Below, piece after piece: positions 1-8,732 of a stretch of 64,000 nucleotides of DNA (the stretch's first letter is position 1; every line of letters starts with the position of its first letter). A program made the translations under genes and the position numbers. The notes beneath the pieces are model-generated. The model ran no database searches and had not been told where the DNA came from. It saw only the letters and a list, made by a program, of their open reading frames with translations. Location of the stretch: NCBI RefSeq assembly GCF_900116145.1, contig NZ_FPAB01000007.1, forward strand, positions 95,316-159,315, read 5' to 3'. Source of the stretch: Streptomyces harbinensis. GTDB lineage: Bacteria > Actinomycetota > Actinomycetes > Streptomycetales > Streptomycetaceae.

Positions 1-1154
1 CCGGGCTCTTCGGTCTGGTCAACATGTTCAGCGGTGGGGCTCTGCTCCAGCTGACGATCTTCGCGCTCGGCATCATGCCGTACATCACCGCGAGCATCAT
101 TCTGCAGCTGCTTGTCGTCGTGATCCCCCGCCTCGAAGCCCTGAAGAAGGAGGGCCAGTCGGGGCAGGCGAAGATCACCCAGTACACGCGTTATCTGACG
201 ATGGCCCTGGCCGTGCTCCAGGCCACCGGCCTGGTGGCCACCGCCCGCAGCGGCTCGCTCTTCCCGAACTGCACGGTCGCGGGCGAGATCATCCCCTCCG
301 ACTCGATCTTCACCACGGTCCTCATGGTGATCGCGCTGACCTCGGCCACCGCGCTGATCATGTGGATGGGTGAGCTGATCACCGACCGCGGCATCGGCAA
401 CGGCATGTCGATGCTGATGTTCACCTCGATCGCGGCCGGCTTCCCGTCGGCGCTGTGGCAGATCAAGCTCTCCGGTTCGCTCGCGGACGGCTGGATCGAG
501 TTCGGCGTCGTGGTGGCCTGTGGTCTGGCGATGGTCGGCCTGGTGGTCTTCGTGGAGCTGGCGCAGCGCCGGATCCCGGTGCAGTACGCCAAGCGCATGA
601 TCGGCCGGCGCTCGTACGGCGGCACGTCCACGTACATCCCGCTCAAGGTGAACCAGGCCGGTGTGATCCCGGTGATCTTCGCTTCCTCGCTGCTCTACAT
701 CCCGCAGCTGCTGGTGCAGTTCGCCGGGACGGACGCGGGCGGCTGGGCGGACTGGGTGCAGCGGTACTTCACCGGTGGTGACCACCCGTACTACATCATC
801 ACCTACTTCCTGCTGATCGTCTTCTTCGCGTTCTTCTACGTGGCCATCACCTTCAACCCCGAAGACGTGGCCGAAAACATGAAGAAGTATGGTGGTTTCA
901 TCCCGGGCATCCGGGCTGGCCGACCCACGGTCGAATACCTGAGCTATGTGCTGAACCGCATCACCTGGCCCGGGTCGCTGTACCTGGGTCTGATCGCGCT
1001 GGTGCCCACCGTGGCGCTGGTGATGTTCAACGCCCAGCAGGACTTCCCCTTCGGTGGCACATCCATCCTGATCATCGTGGGTGTCGGCCTGGAAACGGTG
1101 CGGCAGATCGAGAGCCAGCTCCACCAGCGCAATTACGAAGGGTTCCTCCGCTGA
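1..1154 (+). CDS. secY: SecY translocase channel subunit, 5' end missing
   Basis: Channel subunit of the SecYEG protein export complex in the cytoplasmic membrane. The frame is open from base 3. The visible 383 residues lack about the first 50 residues of a normal ~437-residue SecY, so the start codon and first membrane helix lie outside the window. Hallmarks are GIMPYITASIILQL near the visible start, GIGNGMS, the cytoplasmic loop AKRMIGRRSYGG and the later RPTVEYL segment, spread among many hydrophobic helices. The stop shares one base with the adk start (TGATG), so the two genes are translationally coupled, as in the usual actinobacterial spc operon. Confidence 0.97.
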   Translation, partial: GLFGLVNMFSGGALLQLTIFALGIMPYITASIILQLLVVVIPRLEALKKEGQSGQAKITQYTRYLTMALAVLQATGLVATARSGSLFPNCTVAGEIIPSDSIFTTVLMVIALTSATALIMWMGELITDRGIGNGMSMLMFTSIAAGFPSALWQIKLSGSLADGWIEFGVVVACGLAMVGLVVFVELAQRRIPVQYAKRMIGRRSYGGTSTYIPLKVNQAGVIPVIFASSLLYIPQLLVQFAGTDAGGWADWVQRYFTGGDHPYYIITYFLLIVFFAFFYVAITFNPEDVAENMKKYGGFIPGIRAGRPTVEYLSYVLNRITWPGSLYLGLIALVPTVALVMFNAQQDFPFGGTSILIIVGVGLETVRQIESQLHQRNYEGFLR

Positions 1155-1813
1155 TGCGAATCGTCCTCGTCGGACCGCCGGGCGCGGGCAAGGGCACGCA
1201 GGCCGCGCTCCTCGCCGAACGTCTCGGTATTCCGCACATCTCGACCGGAAACCTGTTCCGGGACAACATCAGCCAGGGCACGGAGCTGGGCCTCGCGGTC
1301 AAGCAGATCCTGGACGAGGGTGGTCTGGTCCCGGACGAGGTGACCATCGCGATGGCGGCGGACCGGCTCGCGCAGCCGGACGCCGGGGACGGTTTTCTGC
1401 TGGACGGCTTCCCGCGCAACATCGCCCAGGCCCAGGCGCTGGACGAGCTGCTCGGCAAGGACGGGCACAAGCTGACCGCGGTGCTCGACCTGGAGGTCCC
1501 CGAGGACGAGGTGGTCAAGCGGATCGCCGGCCGCCGGATGTGCCGCAAGAACAGCCAGCACGTCTTCCACGTGGAGTACGCGCCGCCGGCCGTCCCGGGC
1601 GTCTGCGACGAGTGCGGCGGTGAGCTGTACCAGCGCAGTGACGACCAGGAGGACACGGTCCGGCACCGGCTGGAGCTGTACCACCAGGAGACCGAGCCGA
1701 TCATCGGCTACTACCGCGAGCAGGGCCTGGTCGTGACCATTCAGGCGCTCGGCCCGGTTCCGGAGATCACGCAGCGCGCGCTGTCGGCGCTGCCCGAGGC
1801 GGACGCCGCGTAG
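1154..1813 (+). CDS. adk: Adenylate kinase
   Basis: Catalyses ATP + AMP = 2 ADP in the cytoplasm. The 219-residue length is normal for a long-LID adenylate kinase. The P-loop GPPGAGKGT is at residues 7-15, the AMP-binding region contains STGNLFRD, DGFPRN follows near residue 85, and the LID carries a Cys pair (CDEC) plus one earlier Cys. The second early zinc-ligand position is Asn; from memory this is also seen in other Streptomyces enzymes. The ATG overlaps the secY stop by one base. map follows 131 bases later. Confidence 0.97.
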   Translation: MRIVLVGPPGAGKGTQAALLAERLGIPHISTGNLFRDNISQGTELGLAVKQILDEGGLVPDEVTIAMAADRLAQPDAGDGFLLDGFPRNIAQAQALDELLGKDGHKLTAVLDLEVPEDEVVKRIAGRRMCRKNSQHVFHVEYAPPAVPGVCDECGGELYQRSDDQEDTVRHRLELYHQETEPIIGYYREQGLVVTIQALGPVPEITQRALSALPEADAA

Positions 1814-1944
1814 CGCGGCGCGTACGGGGCGTGTCCCCGCCGCTGTGACGGCCGCAGCGACCGCCTACGGGCGGGCGCTGCGGCCGTACTGTGGAAAGGG
1901 CCCGCTGGGGCCGCCCCGATACGGACGAGGACGAGGAACCTTCG

Positions 1945-2781
1945 ATGGTGGAGATCAAGACCCCCGAGCAGATCGCGAAGATGCGGGCGGCCGGGCTCGT
2001 GGTGGCGGAGATCCACCGCAGGTGCGCGGCGGCGGCGGTGCCGGGGGCCTCCACGGCGGAGCTGGACGAGATCGCGGCGGCCACCCTGCGGGAGATGGGG
2101 GCCAAGCCGAACTTCCTCGGGTACGGGGGGTTCACCGGCAACATCTGCACCTCGGTGAACGAGGTGGTCGTGCACGGCATCCCCGGTCCTGAGACGGTGC
2201 TGGCCTCCGGCGACATCATCTCGATCGACGCGGGCGCCGTGGTGGACGGCTGGCACGCGGACGCGGCGCTGACGGTCTTCGTGGGCGAGGGGCACCCGGA
2301 GGAGGTGCGCGAGCTGAGCCGGGTGACCGACGCGTCGCTGTGGGCGGGGATCGCCGCGATGCGCAAGGGCGGCCGGCTGGTCGACATCTCCAAGGCGATC
2401 GAGGGCTACATCCGGCGCCAGCCGCGGCCGGCCTCCGGCAAGTACGGGATCATCGAGGAGTACGGCGGGCACGGCATCGGCTCCGAGATGCACATGGACC
2501 CGCACGTCCTGAACTACGTGGAGCGCCGGCGCGGACGCGGTCCGAAGCTGGTGCCGGGGATGTGCCTGGCGATCGAGCCGATGCTGTCGCTGGGCACCGC
2601 GAAGACGCACGTGCTGGACGACGAGTGGACCGTCAAGACGAACGACGGCAGCTGGGCGGCGCACTGGGAGCACTCGGTGGCGCTGACCGAACAGGGCCCG
2701 CTGGTGCTGACCGCGGTGGACGGCGGCGCGGCGCGGCTGGCCGAGCTGGGCGTGCGGGCGGCGCCCGATCCGCTGGCGTAA
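1945..2781 (+). CDS. map: Methionine aminopeptidase, type I
   Basis: Removes the initiator methionine from new proteins. The ATG at 1945 was chosen because it gives the family N-terminus MVEIKTPEQIAKMR and has GAGGAA about 7 bases upstream; a longer in-frame start at 1891 would add an unlikely charged leader. The protein has 278 residues. Metal ligands are visible in IDAGAVVDGWHADAAL (two Asp), GGHGIG (His), AIEPM (Glu) and WEHSVAL (Glu). The conserved substrate histidine is in VVVHGIPG. It belongs to the secY-adk-map run; a gap of 135 bases then precedes infA. Confidence 0.96.
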   Translation: MVEIKTPEQIAKMRAAGLVVAEIHRRCAAAAVPGASTAELDEIAAATLREMGAKPNFLGYGGFTGNICTSVNEVVVHGIPGPETVLASGDIISIDAGAVVDGWHADAALTVFVGEGHPEEVRELSRVTDASLWAGIAAMRKGGRLVDISKAIEGYIRRQPRPASGKYGIIEEYGGHGIGSEMHMDPHVLNYVERRRGRGPKLVPGMCLAIEPMLSLGTAKTHVLDDEWTVKTNDGSWAAHWEHSVALTEQGPLVLTAVDGGAARLAELGVRAAPDPLA

Positions 2782-2811
2782 TGATCTCCGATCCGGGGAA
2801 AAGATCATGGA

Positions 2812-2841
2812 TTCGTCTTTTCGGGTGGGGTGGCGTAGAGT
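2812..2841 (+). promoter_or_regulatory. Possible promoter upstream of infA
   Basis: In the 135-base map-infA gap, TTCGTC (2812-2817) and TAGAGT (2836-2841) are 18 bases apart. This would start a transcript about 70 bases upstream of infA. The -10 hexamer is good and the -35 is weak, so this is only a candidate for an internal promoter driving infA-rpmJ-rpsM. Confidence 0.3.
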
Positions 2842-2916
2842 GATACGTCGGTCCTGGTACACCTGTGTATTCAGGGCTGTCCAGGTAGCCGATCCCGGAA
2901 GGTGAAGCGCTCAAGT

Positions 2917-3138
2917 ATGGCCAAAAAACAAGGGGCCATCGAGATCGAGGGCACTGTTGTCGAGTCCCTGCCGAACGCGATGTTCAAGGTGGAGCTCCAG
3001 AACGGGCACCAGGTCCTCGCGCACATCAGCGGCAAGATGCGGATGCACTACATCCGTATTCTTCCCGACGACCGGGTCGTGGTGGAGCTGTCTCCCTACG
3101 ACCTGACCCGCGGGCGGATCGTCTACCGCTACAAGTAA
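2917..3138 (+). CDS. infA: Translation initiation factor IF-1
   Basis: A small OB-fold factor that binds the ribosomal A site during initiation. The ATG at 2917 gives MAKKQGAIEIEGTVVE and exactly 73 residues, the normal size. It is preceded by a purine-rich GGAAGGTGAAG. A GTG 15 bases earlier is also in frame but adds a nonstandard MKRSS leader. The protein keeps the conserved HISGKMRMHYIRILPGD-like core, here with PDD, and the C-terminal TRGRIVYRYK. rpmJ follows after 39 bases. Confidence 0.96.
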   Translation: MAKKQGAIEIEGTVVESLPNAMFKVELQNGHQVLAHISGKMRMHYIRILPDDRVVVELSPYDLTRGRIVYRYK

Positions 3139-3177
3139 ATCCAGATCGTTCGTACCGACTCGGAGAACCTCACTCTC

Positions 3178-3291
3178 ATGAAGGTCAAGCCGAGCGTCAA
3201 GAAGATCTGCGACAAGTGCAAGGTGATCCGCCGCCACGGGCGGGTCATGGTCATTTGCGAGAACCTGCGCCACAAGCAGCGCCAGGGCTGA
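3178..3291 (+). CDS. rpmJ: 50S ribosomal protein L36
   Basis: A 37-residue large-subunit protein. It starts MKVKPSVKKICDKCKVI and ends NLRHKQRQG. The zinc-ribbon ligands Cys11, Cys14, Cys27 and His32 are all present, so this is the zinc-binding (C+) form of L36. The ATG is at 3178 and the TGA at 3289-3291. It lies between infA and rpsM, as in other actinobacteria. The 211 bases to rpsM hold no other gene. Confidence 0.95.
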   Translation: MKVKPSVKKICDKCKVIRRHGRVMVICENLRHKQRQG

Positions 3292-3502
3292 CGCAGACCG
3301 CCACCGCCTCGTACTCGTAGCAGTTCTTCGCGCGACGCCGCGACACGCACATATGTAGATACGCAGATACCCGACCCCTCGCCGATCAGCGCGGGGACGA
3401 CACCCCCGGTCGGAGGCCGGGGACCCGGCTCGTAAAACTTCGTGAGTCTTACGGGAACGGTGCTGCGGAAGACCTCCGAAGAGCCCATCAGGAGCCACAT
3501 TC

Positions 3503-3883
3503 ATGGCACGCCTCGCAGGCGTCGACCTCCCGCGTGACAAGCGCGTCGAGGTCGCCCTCACCTACGTCTTCGGCATCGGGCGCACCCGTGCCAAGGAGAC
3601 CCTTGCCAGCACCGGGGTCAACCCGGACACCCGCGTCCGCGACCTCGGCGAGGACGACCTCGTCAAGCTCCGCGAGTACGTGGACGCCAACCTCAAGACC
3701 GAGGGTGACCTCCGTCGCGAGATCCAGGCCGACATCCGCCGCAAGGTCGAGATCGGCTGCTACGAGGGTCTGCGTCACCGCCGCGGCCTGCCGGTCCACG
3801 GTCAGCGCACCAAGACCAACGCGCGTACCCGCAAGGGCCCGCGTCGCGCGATCGCCGGCAAGAAGAAGCCGGGCAAGAAGTAG
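3503..3883 (+). CDS. rpsM: 30S ribosomal protein S13
   Basis: Small-subunit head protein that contacts 16S rRNA and the P-site tRNA. The ATG at 3503 follows CAGGAG by 7 bases and gives MARLAGVDLPRDKRVEVALTY. The 126-residue length is normal. The helix-hairpin-helix region YVFGIGRTRA and the basic tail RTKTNARTRKGPRR are conserved. The tail ends in a lysine-rich AGKKKPGKK. A 210-base leader separates it from rpmJ, so it may have its own promoter or leader control, but nothing specific can be read there. Confidence 0.97.
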   Translation: MARLAGVDLPRDKRVEVALTYVFGIGRTRAKETLASTGVNPDTRVRDLGEDDLVKLREYVDANLKTEGDLRREIQADIRRKVEIGCYEGLRHRRGLPVHGQRTKTNARTRKGPRRAIAGKKKPGKK

Positions 3884-3950
3884 TCCGCACCGGACGCTGT
3901 TCCAGCGGTCCGAGTTGTAGGACCGACCACCTCCACGGGAGTACGTGTAT

Positions 3951-4355
3951 ATGCCTCCGAAGGGCCGTACGGCCGGCGCCAAGAAGGTGCGCCGCAAGGA
4001 AAAGAAGAACGTTGCCCACGGGCACGCTCACATCAAGAGCACGTTCAACAACACCATCGTCTCGATCACGGACCCGTCCGGGAACGTGATCTCGTGGGCC
4101 TCCGCCGGCCATGTCGGCTTCAAGGGCTCGCGCAAGTCCACCCCCTTCGCCGCGCAGATGGCCGCCGAGAACGCGGCCCGGCGGGCGCAGGAGCACGGCA
4201 TGCGCAAGGTCGACGTCTTCGTGAAGGGCCCCGGTTCCGGCCGGGAGACCGCGATCCGCTCGCTCCAGGCGACCGGCCTCGAGGTCGGCTCCATCCAGGA
4301 CGTCACCCCCACCCCGCACAACGGATGCCGCCCGCCCAAGCGCCGCCGCGTCTGA
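3951..4355 (+). CDS. rpsK: 30S ribosomal protein S11
   Basis: Platform protein of the small subunit that contacts mRNA near the E site. The ATG at 3951 gives the normal 134 residues beginning MPPKGRTAGAKKVRRK. An in-frame GTG six bases earlier is rejected because GGGAG at 3937-3941 is better spaced for the ATG. Conserved segments include HIKSTFNNTIVSITD, WASAGHVGFKGSRKSTPFAAQ and the C-terminal TPTPHNGCRPPKRRRV. rpsD follows after 28 bases in the same transcript. Confidence 0.97.
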   Translation: MPPKGRTAGAKKVRRKEKKNVAHGHAHIKSTFNNTIVSITDPSGNVISWASAGHVGFKGSRKSTPFAAQMAAENAARRAQEHGMRKVDVFVKGPGSGRETAIRSLQATGLEVGSIQDVTPTPHNGCRPPKRRRV

Positions 4356-4383
4356 CCAGCTCGAAGTAGGAGACAGATAGACC

Positions 4384-5010
4384 ATGGCGCGTTACACCGG
4401 GGCCGACTGCAAGCGTTGCCGTCGGGAGAAGCAGAAGCTCTTCCTCAAGGGGAGCAAGTGCGAGAGCGCGAAGTGCCCGATCGAGATCCGTCCTTACCCC
4501 CCGGGTGAGCACGGACGCGGGCGCACCAAGGACAGCGAGTACCTGCTTCAGATGCGTGAGAAGCAGAAGTGCGCGCGGATCTACGGTGTCCTCGAGAAGC
4601 AGTTCCGCGGCTACTACACCGAGGCCAACCGCCAGCAGGGCAAGACGGGTGAGAACCTGCTGCGCATCCTCGAGTCGCGACTGGACAATGTCGTCTACCG
4701 GGCCGGCTTCGCCAAGTCCCGGGACCACGCCCGTCAGCTGGTGCGGCACGGCCACATCCTGCTGAACGGCCGCAAGACCGACATTCCCTCGGCGCGGGTG
4801 TCCCCGAACGACATCGTCGAGGTGCGGGAGTCCTCCCGTTCCCTGACCCCGTTCGAGGTGGCCAAGGCCGAGGCCGGCGAGAAGACCGTGCCGGCGTGGC
4901 TGGAGGCCATCCCGTCGAACCTGCGGGTGCTGGTGCACGCGCTGCCCGAGCGCCAGGTGATCGACACCCAGGTGCAGGAGCAGCTGATCGTGGAGCTGTA
5001 CTCCAAGTAG
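4384..5010 (+). CDS. rpsD: 30S ribosomal protein S4
   Basis: Primary 16S rRNA-binding assembly protein of the small subunit. It has 208 residues with the N-terminal zinc-binding set Cys9, Cys12, Cys26 and Cys31, so it is the C+ form. The S4 RNA-binding domain with SRDHARQLVRHGHILLNG is in the middle. The ATG has an AGGAG-like stretch (GTAGGAGACAG) just upstream. A stem-loop directly after the stop separates it from rpoA. Confidence 0.97.
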   Translation: MARYTGADCKRCRREKQKLFLKGSKCESAKCPIEIRPYPPGEHGRGRTKDSEYLLQMREKQKCARIYGVLEKQFRGYYTEANRQQGKTGENLLRILESRLDNVVYRAGFAKSRDHARQLVRHGHILLNGRKTDIPSARVSPNDIVEVRESSRSLTPFEVAKAEAGEKTVPAWLEAIPSNLRVLVHALPERQVIDTQVQEQLIVELYSK

Positions 5011-5016
5011 TGGTGT

Positions 5017-5052
5017 GGGCGGAGTCACCCCGGGTCACCGGGGGCTCCGCCC
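5017..5052 (+). terminator. Stem-loop between rpsD and rpoA
   Basis: Outer arms GGGCGGAG (5017-5024) and CTCCGCCC (5045-5052) enclose a second stem CCCCGG/CCGGGG (5028-5033/5038-5043) with a GTCA loop. There is no T-run, which is normal for high-GC actinobacterial terminators. It could terminate or attenuate transcription after rpsD. Confidence 0.5.
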
Positions 5053-5122
5053 GTACTCTTGAATGACGTGTGTTGTCTGGCTTGGCATCAAATAGTGGGT
5101 GCCGAAGACTGGAGTTCTTTTC

Positions 5123-6145
5123 ATGCTGATCGCTCAGCGTCCCTCTTTGACCGAAGAGGTCGTCGACGAGTTCCGCTCCCGGTTCGTGATCGAGCCGCTG
5201 GAGCCGGGCTTCGGGTACACGCTCGGTAACTCTCTGCGGCGTACGCTGCTGTCCTCGATCCCGGGCGCGGCCGTCACCAGCATCCGGATCGACGGGGTGC
5301 TGCACGAGTTCTCCACCGTGCCGGGCGTCAAGGAGGATGTCACCGACCTCATCCTCAACATCAAGCAGCTGGTCGTCTCCTCGGAGCACGACGAGCCCGT
5401 GGTGATGTACCTGCGCAAGCAGGGCCCCGGCCTGGTGACCGCGGCCGACATCGCCCCGCCGGCCGGGGTGGAGGTCCACAACCCCGACCTGGTGCTGGCC
5501 AGCCTGAACAACAAGGGCAAGCTGGAGATGGAGCTGACCGTCGAGCGCGGTCGCGGCTACGTCTCCGCCGTGCAGAACAAGGCGGCGGGCCAGGAGATCG
5601 GCCGGATCCCGGTCGACTCGATCTACAGCCCCGTGCTGAAGGTCACCTACAAGGTCGAGGCCACCCGTGTGGAGCAGCGCACCGACTTCGACAAGCTGAT
5701 CGTCGACGTCGAGACCAAGGAGGCCATGCGTCCGCGTGACGCCATGGCGTCCGCCGGCAAGACCCTGGTCGAGCTGTTCGGCCTGGCCCGTGAGCTCAAC
5801 GTCGACGCCGAGGGCATCGACATGGGCCCCTCGCCGACCGACGCGGCGCTCGCCGCCGACCTGGCGCTGCCGATCGAGGAGCTGGAGCTGACCGTCCGCT
5901 CCTACAACTGCCTCAAGCGCGAGGGCATCCACTCGGTGGGCGAGCTGGTGGCCCGCTCCGAGGCCGATCTGCTGGACATCCGGAACTTCGGTGCCAAGTC
6001 GATCGACGAGGTCAAGGCGAAGCTGGCCGGCATGGGCCTGGCCCTGAAGGACAGCCCGCCCGGATTCGACCCGACCACCGCCGCCGACGCCTTCGGGGCC
6101 GAGGACGACGGGGACACGGGCTTCGCGGAGACCGAGCAGTACTGA
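5123..6145 (+). CDS. rpoA: RNA polymerase alpha subunit
   Basis: Assembly scaffold and activator-contact subunit of RNA polymerase. The ATG at 5123 gives MLIAQRPSLTEE and 340 residues, the usual Streptomyces size, with GGAG 9-10 bases upstream. A longer in-frame start at 5099 is rejected. The N-terminal domain has GFGYTLGNSLRRTLLSSIPGAA for dimerisation. The C-terminal domain near residues 255-315 has LTVRSYNCLKREGI and RNFGAKSIDEVKAKL for DNA and activator contact. The acidic tail is typical of actinobacteria. Confidence 0.97.
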   Translation: MLIAQRPSLTEEVVDEFRSRFVIEPLEPGFGYTLGNSLRRTLLSSIPGAAVTSIRIDGVLHEFSTVPGVKEDVTDLILNIKQLVVSSEHDEPVVMYLRKQGPGLVTAADIAPPAGVEVHNPDLVLASLNNKGKLEMELTVERGRGYVSAVQNKAAGQEIGRIPVDSIYSPVLKVTYKVEATRVEQRTDFDKLIVDVETKEAMRPRDAMASAGKTLVELFGLARELNVDAEGIDMGPSPTDAALAADLALPIEELELTVRSYNCLKREGIHSVGELVARSEADLLDIRNFGAKSIDEVKAKLAGMGLALKDSPPGFDPTTAADAFGAEDDGDTGFAETEQY

Positions 6146-6238
6146 CGGTCCCGCGTCTCACAGTGGCCACTGCTGACCAGTGGCACCCTGACACCGGTAC
6201 CTGACACGGCCGGTGCAGACAGATGAAGGAGACAGACC

Positions 6239-6745
6239 ATGCCGAAGCCCACGAAGGGCACCCGGCTCGGTGGCGGCCCGGCCCACGAGCGGCTCATGCT
6301 GGCGAACCTCGCCACGGCGCTGTTCGAGCACGGCCGGATCACCACCACGGTGGCGAAGGCGCGCCGGCTGCGTCCGGTGGCCGAGCGGCTGATCACCAAG
6401 GCGAAGAAGGGTGACCTGCACAACCGCCGTCAGGTGATGCGCACCATCACCGACAAGAGCGTCGTGCACACCCTCTTCACCGAGATCGGTCCGCAGTTCG
6501 CGAACCGGCCGGGCGGCTACACCCGCATCACCAAGATCGGTCCCCGTCGCGGCGACAACGCCCCGATGGCCGTGATCGAGCTGGTCGAGGCGCTCACCGT
6601 GCAGCAGGAGGCGGTCGGCGAGGCCGAGGCCGCCACCAAGCGTTCGGTGAAGGAGACCGAGGCCGCCACCACGGCGACCGAGGCCCCCGCCGCCGAGGCG
6701 ACCGAGGCGAAGGCCGAGGAGAAGAAGGACGACACCGAGGCCTGA
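6239..6745 (+). CDS. rplQ: 50S ribosomal protein L17
   Basis: Large-subunit protein. The conserved part is residues 1-120, from MPKPTKGTRLGGGPAHERLML through GGYTRITKIGPRRGDNAPMAVIELV. It is followed by about 45 residues rich in Ala, Glu, Thr and Lys, the actinobacterial extension. The 168-residue length fits. The ATG is preceded by GAAGGAG. A perfect hairpin after the gene probably ends the ribosomal transcript. Confidence 0.96.
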   Translation: MPKPTKGTRLGGGPAHERLMLANLATALFEHGRITTTVAKARRLRPVAERLITKAKKGDLHNRRQVMRTITDKSVVHTLFTEIGPQFANRPGGYTRITKIGPRRGDNAPMAVIELVEALTVQQEAVGEAEAATKRSVKETEAATTATEAPAAEATEAKAEEKKDDTEA

Positions 6746-6763
6746 CGGTCCGGAGTCCACGCC

Positions 6764-6801
6764 GCTGGGCCTGTCACCCTTCCGGGGGAGACAGGCCCAG
6801 C
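6764..6801 (+). terminator. Terminator after rplQ
   Basis: Perfect 12-base arms GCTGGGCCTGTC (6764-6775) and GACAGGCCCAGC (6790-6801) with a 14-base loop. There is no T-run. It sits between rplQ and the truA ribosome binding site, so it should end or attenuate the alpha-operon message before truA. Confidence 0.7.
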
Positions 6802-6829
6802 GCCATGTGCGCAGGAGAGGGAGCAGCGG

Positions 6830-7669
6830 GTGTCCGAGACGGTACGGGTGCGTCTTGACGTGAGTTACGACGGGGCGGCGTTCTCCGGCTGGGCCCGCCA
6901 GCGGGGGCGGCGGACCGTACAGGAGGAGCTGGAGGAGGCGCTGCGGGTCGTCACCCGCTCCGACCAGGTGTTCGAGCTGACGGTGGCCGGCCGCACGGAC
7001 GCCGGGGTGCACGCGCGCGGCCAGGTGGCGCACGTGGACCTGCCGGCCCGGGTGTGGGACGAACAGCGCGAGGCGCTGCTGCGCCGGCTGACCGGCCGGC
7101 TGCCGATGGACGTCCGGGTGCGCCGGGTGTCGGCGGCCCCCGCCGACTTCGACGCCCGCTTCTCGGCGATCTGGCGCCGGTACGTGTACCGGGTCAGCGA
7201 CCACCCGGGCGGCGTGGACCCGCTGCGGCGCGGGCACGTGCTGTGGCACAACTGGCCGCTGGACGTGGCCGCGATGAACGCCGCCTCGCGCCCGCTGCTG
7301 GGCGAGCACGACTTCGCGGCGTACTGCAAGCGCCGCGAGGGCGCCACCACGATCCGCACCCTGCGCCGGCTGAGCTGGGAGCGCGGCGCGGACGGGGTGC
7401 TGGAGGGCACGGTGGAGGCGGACGCGTTCTGCCACAACATGGTGCGCTCACTGGTCGGCGCACTGCTCTTCGTCGGCGACGGGCACCGCTCCCCGGAGTG
7501 GCCCGGCCAGGTGCTGGCGCGCGGAGTACGGGACTCGGCGGTACACGTGGTGCGCCCGCACGGCCTGACCCTGGAGGAGGTCGGCTACCCGGCCGACGAC
7601 CTGCTCGCGGCCCGCAACCGGGAGGCCCGCAACGTCCGCACACTCCCGGCGCAGGCCGGCTGCTGCTAG
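6830..7669 (+). CDS. truA: tRNA pseudouridine synthase TruA
   Basis: Makes pseudouridine at positions 38-40 of the tRNA anticodon arm. The GTG at 6830 follows AGGAGAGGGAG. The 279-residue protein has the opening VRVRLDVSYDGAAFSGWARQ and the catalytic Asp in GRTDAGVHARGQVAH near residue 56. FCHNMVRSLVGALLFVG is near residue 200. Its TAG overlaps the complementary stop of the convergent gene in the shared CTAG at 7666-7669. Confidence 0.95.
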   Translation: MSETVRVRLDVSYDGAAFSGWARQRGRRTVQEELEEALRVVTRSDQVFELTVAGRTDAGVHARGQVAHVDLPARVWDEQREALLRRLTGRLPMDVRVRRVSAAPADFDARFSAIWRRYVYRVSDHPGGVDPLRRGHVLWHNWPLDVAAMNAASRPLLGEHDFAAYCKRREGATTIRTLRRLSWERGADGVLEGTVEADAFCHNMVRSLVGALLFVGDGHRSPEWPGQVLARGVRDSAVHVVRPHGLTLEEVGYPADDLLAARNREARNVRTLPAQAGCC

Positions 7670-8544
7670 CTGCTGTTGCGCCGCTCCTCCACCAGGGCGG
7701 AGGCGCTGGCGGACGCCTGCGCCTCGCCGCGCTGGATGATGCGGGCGAACGCGTGGTCGTTCCCGTCCCGGGCGGCCTGCTGGGCGGGGGTGCCGTCGCC
7801 GCTGTCGGGGGTGCCGTCGGCGTTGCCCGCGATGGTGAAGTACGTGTAGCGCCCCACCTGGTTGGTGGTGGTGCGGCAGCCGCCGCGCTGGCAGAACTCG
7901 GGGCTGTCGCCGGCGGTGAGCGGCAGGAGGTTGCGGACGTAGGCGGCACTGGCGGCCTGCGCGTCCTCCTCGGTCGGGAACTGCGCGATGCCGACGGTGA
8001 CGGCGGTGCCGTCCCCGGTGAACGTGGCGCGCAGCAGGGCGGCGCACCCGTGCTCGGTGAGCACGGCGCCCAGCTCGTCGGTGACGCCCGCGGTGCAGTC
8101 CTCGGAGCCCTCGGCCGCGGTCTTGGTGTACTCGCGGCCCTCCACGGTCATGGCGTCGCCGGGGTACAGCTCCTCGGCGGTGAAGGGCGCGAGGTCCTTG
8201 TCGGCGTCGGAGATGAACTCGCGCGGCTTGGGCAGCGGCGGGAGCGTCGTCTCCTCGAAGGTCGGATCGGGCGCGGGCGTGGTACTGGCCCCGTCGTCCG
8301 GCCCGCCGGACTGCCCCCCGGTGTCCCCGGCGGCTTGGCCGCCGGACCCGCTGTCCTGCTGCACGATGGCGAGCGCGACCACGGTCCCCACGGCGAGCGT
8401 GGCCAGCACGCTGCCCCCCACGACGAGCAGCCGCTTGCGCCCGCGCTTCTTCTCGGCCTCGGCGGCGAGCGCCCCCCAGTCCGGAGTCCCCTGCTGCCCC
8501 GGCTGCTGACCCCACCCGGGCCCGGCCCCTTGCCCAAAACTCAT
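7666..8544 (-). CDS. Membrane-anchored secreted-domain protein, unknown function
   Basis: Not assigned to a named family. The 292-residue protein has a Gly/Gln-rich N-terminus, a basic KKRGRKR stretch, one membrane helix at about residues 38-60, and a linker rich in Gly, Ser, Thr and Pro. The C-terminal domain (about residues 100-290) should lie outside the cell. That domain has four Cys (in EDCTAG, EHGCAAL and FCQRGGCRT), which could form disulphides. It is convergent with truA and their stop codons share CTAG. The ATG lies at 8542-8544 on the complementary strand. Confidence 0.7.
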   Translation of the reverse strand: MSFGQGAGPGWGQQPGQQGTPDWGALAAEAEKKRGRKRLLVVGGSVLATLAVGTVVALAIVQQDSGSGGQAAGDTGGQSGGPDDGASTTPAPDPTFEETTLPPLPKPREFISDADKDLAPFTAEELYPGDAMTVEGREYTKTAAEGSEDCTAGVTDELGAVLTEHGCAALLRATFTGDGTAVTVGIAQFPTEEDAQAASAAYVRNLLPLTAGDSPEFCQRGGCRTTTNQVGRYTYFTIAGNADGTPDSGDGTPAQQAARDGNDHAFARIIQRGEAQASASASALVEERRNSS

Positions 8545-8680
8545 GGACGAATCCTAGCGGCGGCCGGGCGGCACGGGCCCCCGGTGGTGGGCCGCGGTGG
8601 GCGGCGCATGCGCGGTGCGACGGCCGAAGTGGCCTGTGGCGATTGTGAGTCTGCTGTGACCTTTGTGAAGTTGAATGGTG

Positions 8681-8711
8681 GACAACGGAGTTGACCGGCC
8701 ACTCCGTTGTC
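8681..8711. repeat. 11-base perfect inverted repeat upstream of membrane gene
   Basis: GACAACGGAGT (8681-8691) and ACTCCGTTGTC (8701-8711) are perfect inverted copies separated by nine bases, and end 21 bases before the preferred ATG at 8733. This could be an operator for an unknown regulator or a hairpin in the message leader. Confidence 0.6.
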
Positions 8712-8732
8712 ATCGACGTGAGGGGTTGCGGC

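Noticed and set aside
3292..3502. Possible small gene or structured RNA between rpmJ and rpsM
   Set aside because: No open frame with a start signal and no clear conserved RNA structure could be recognised; treated as leader.
4445..5932. A 495-residue minus-strand frame over rpsD and rpoA
   Set aside because: Fully antisense to two certain genes, with no recognisable domain.
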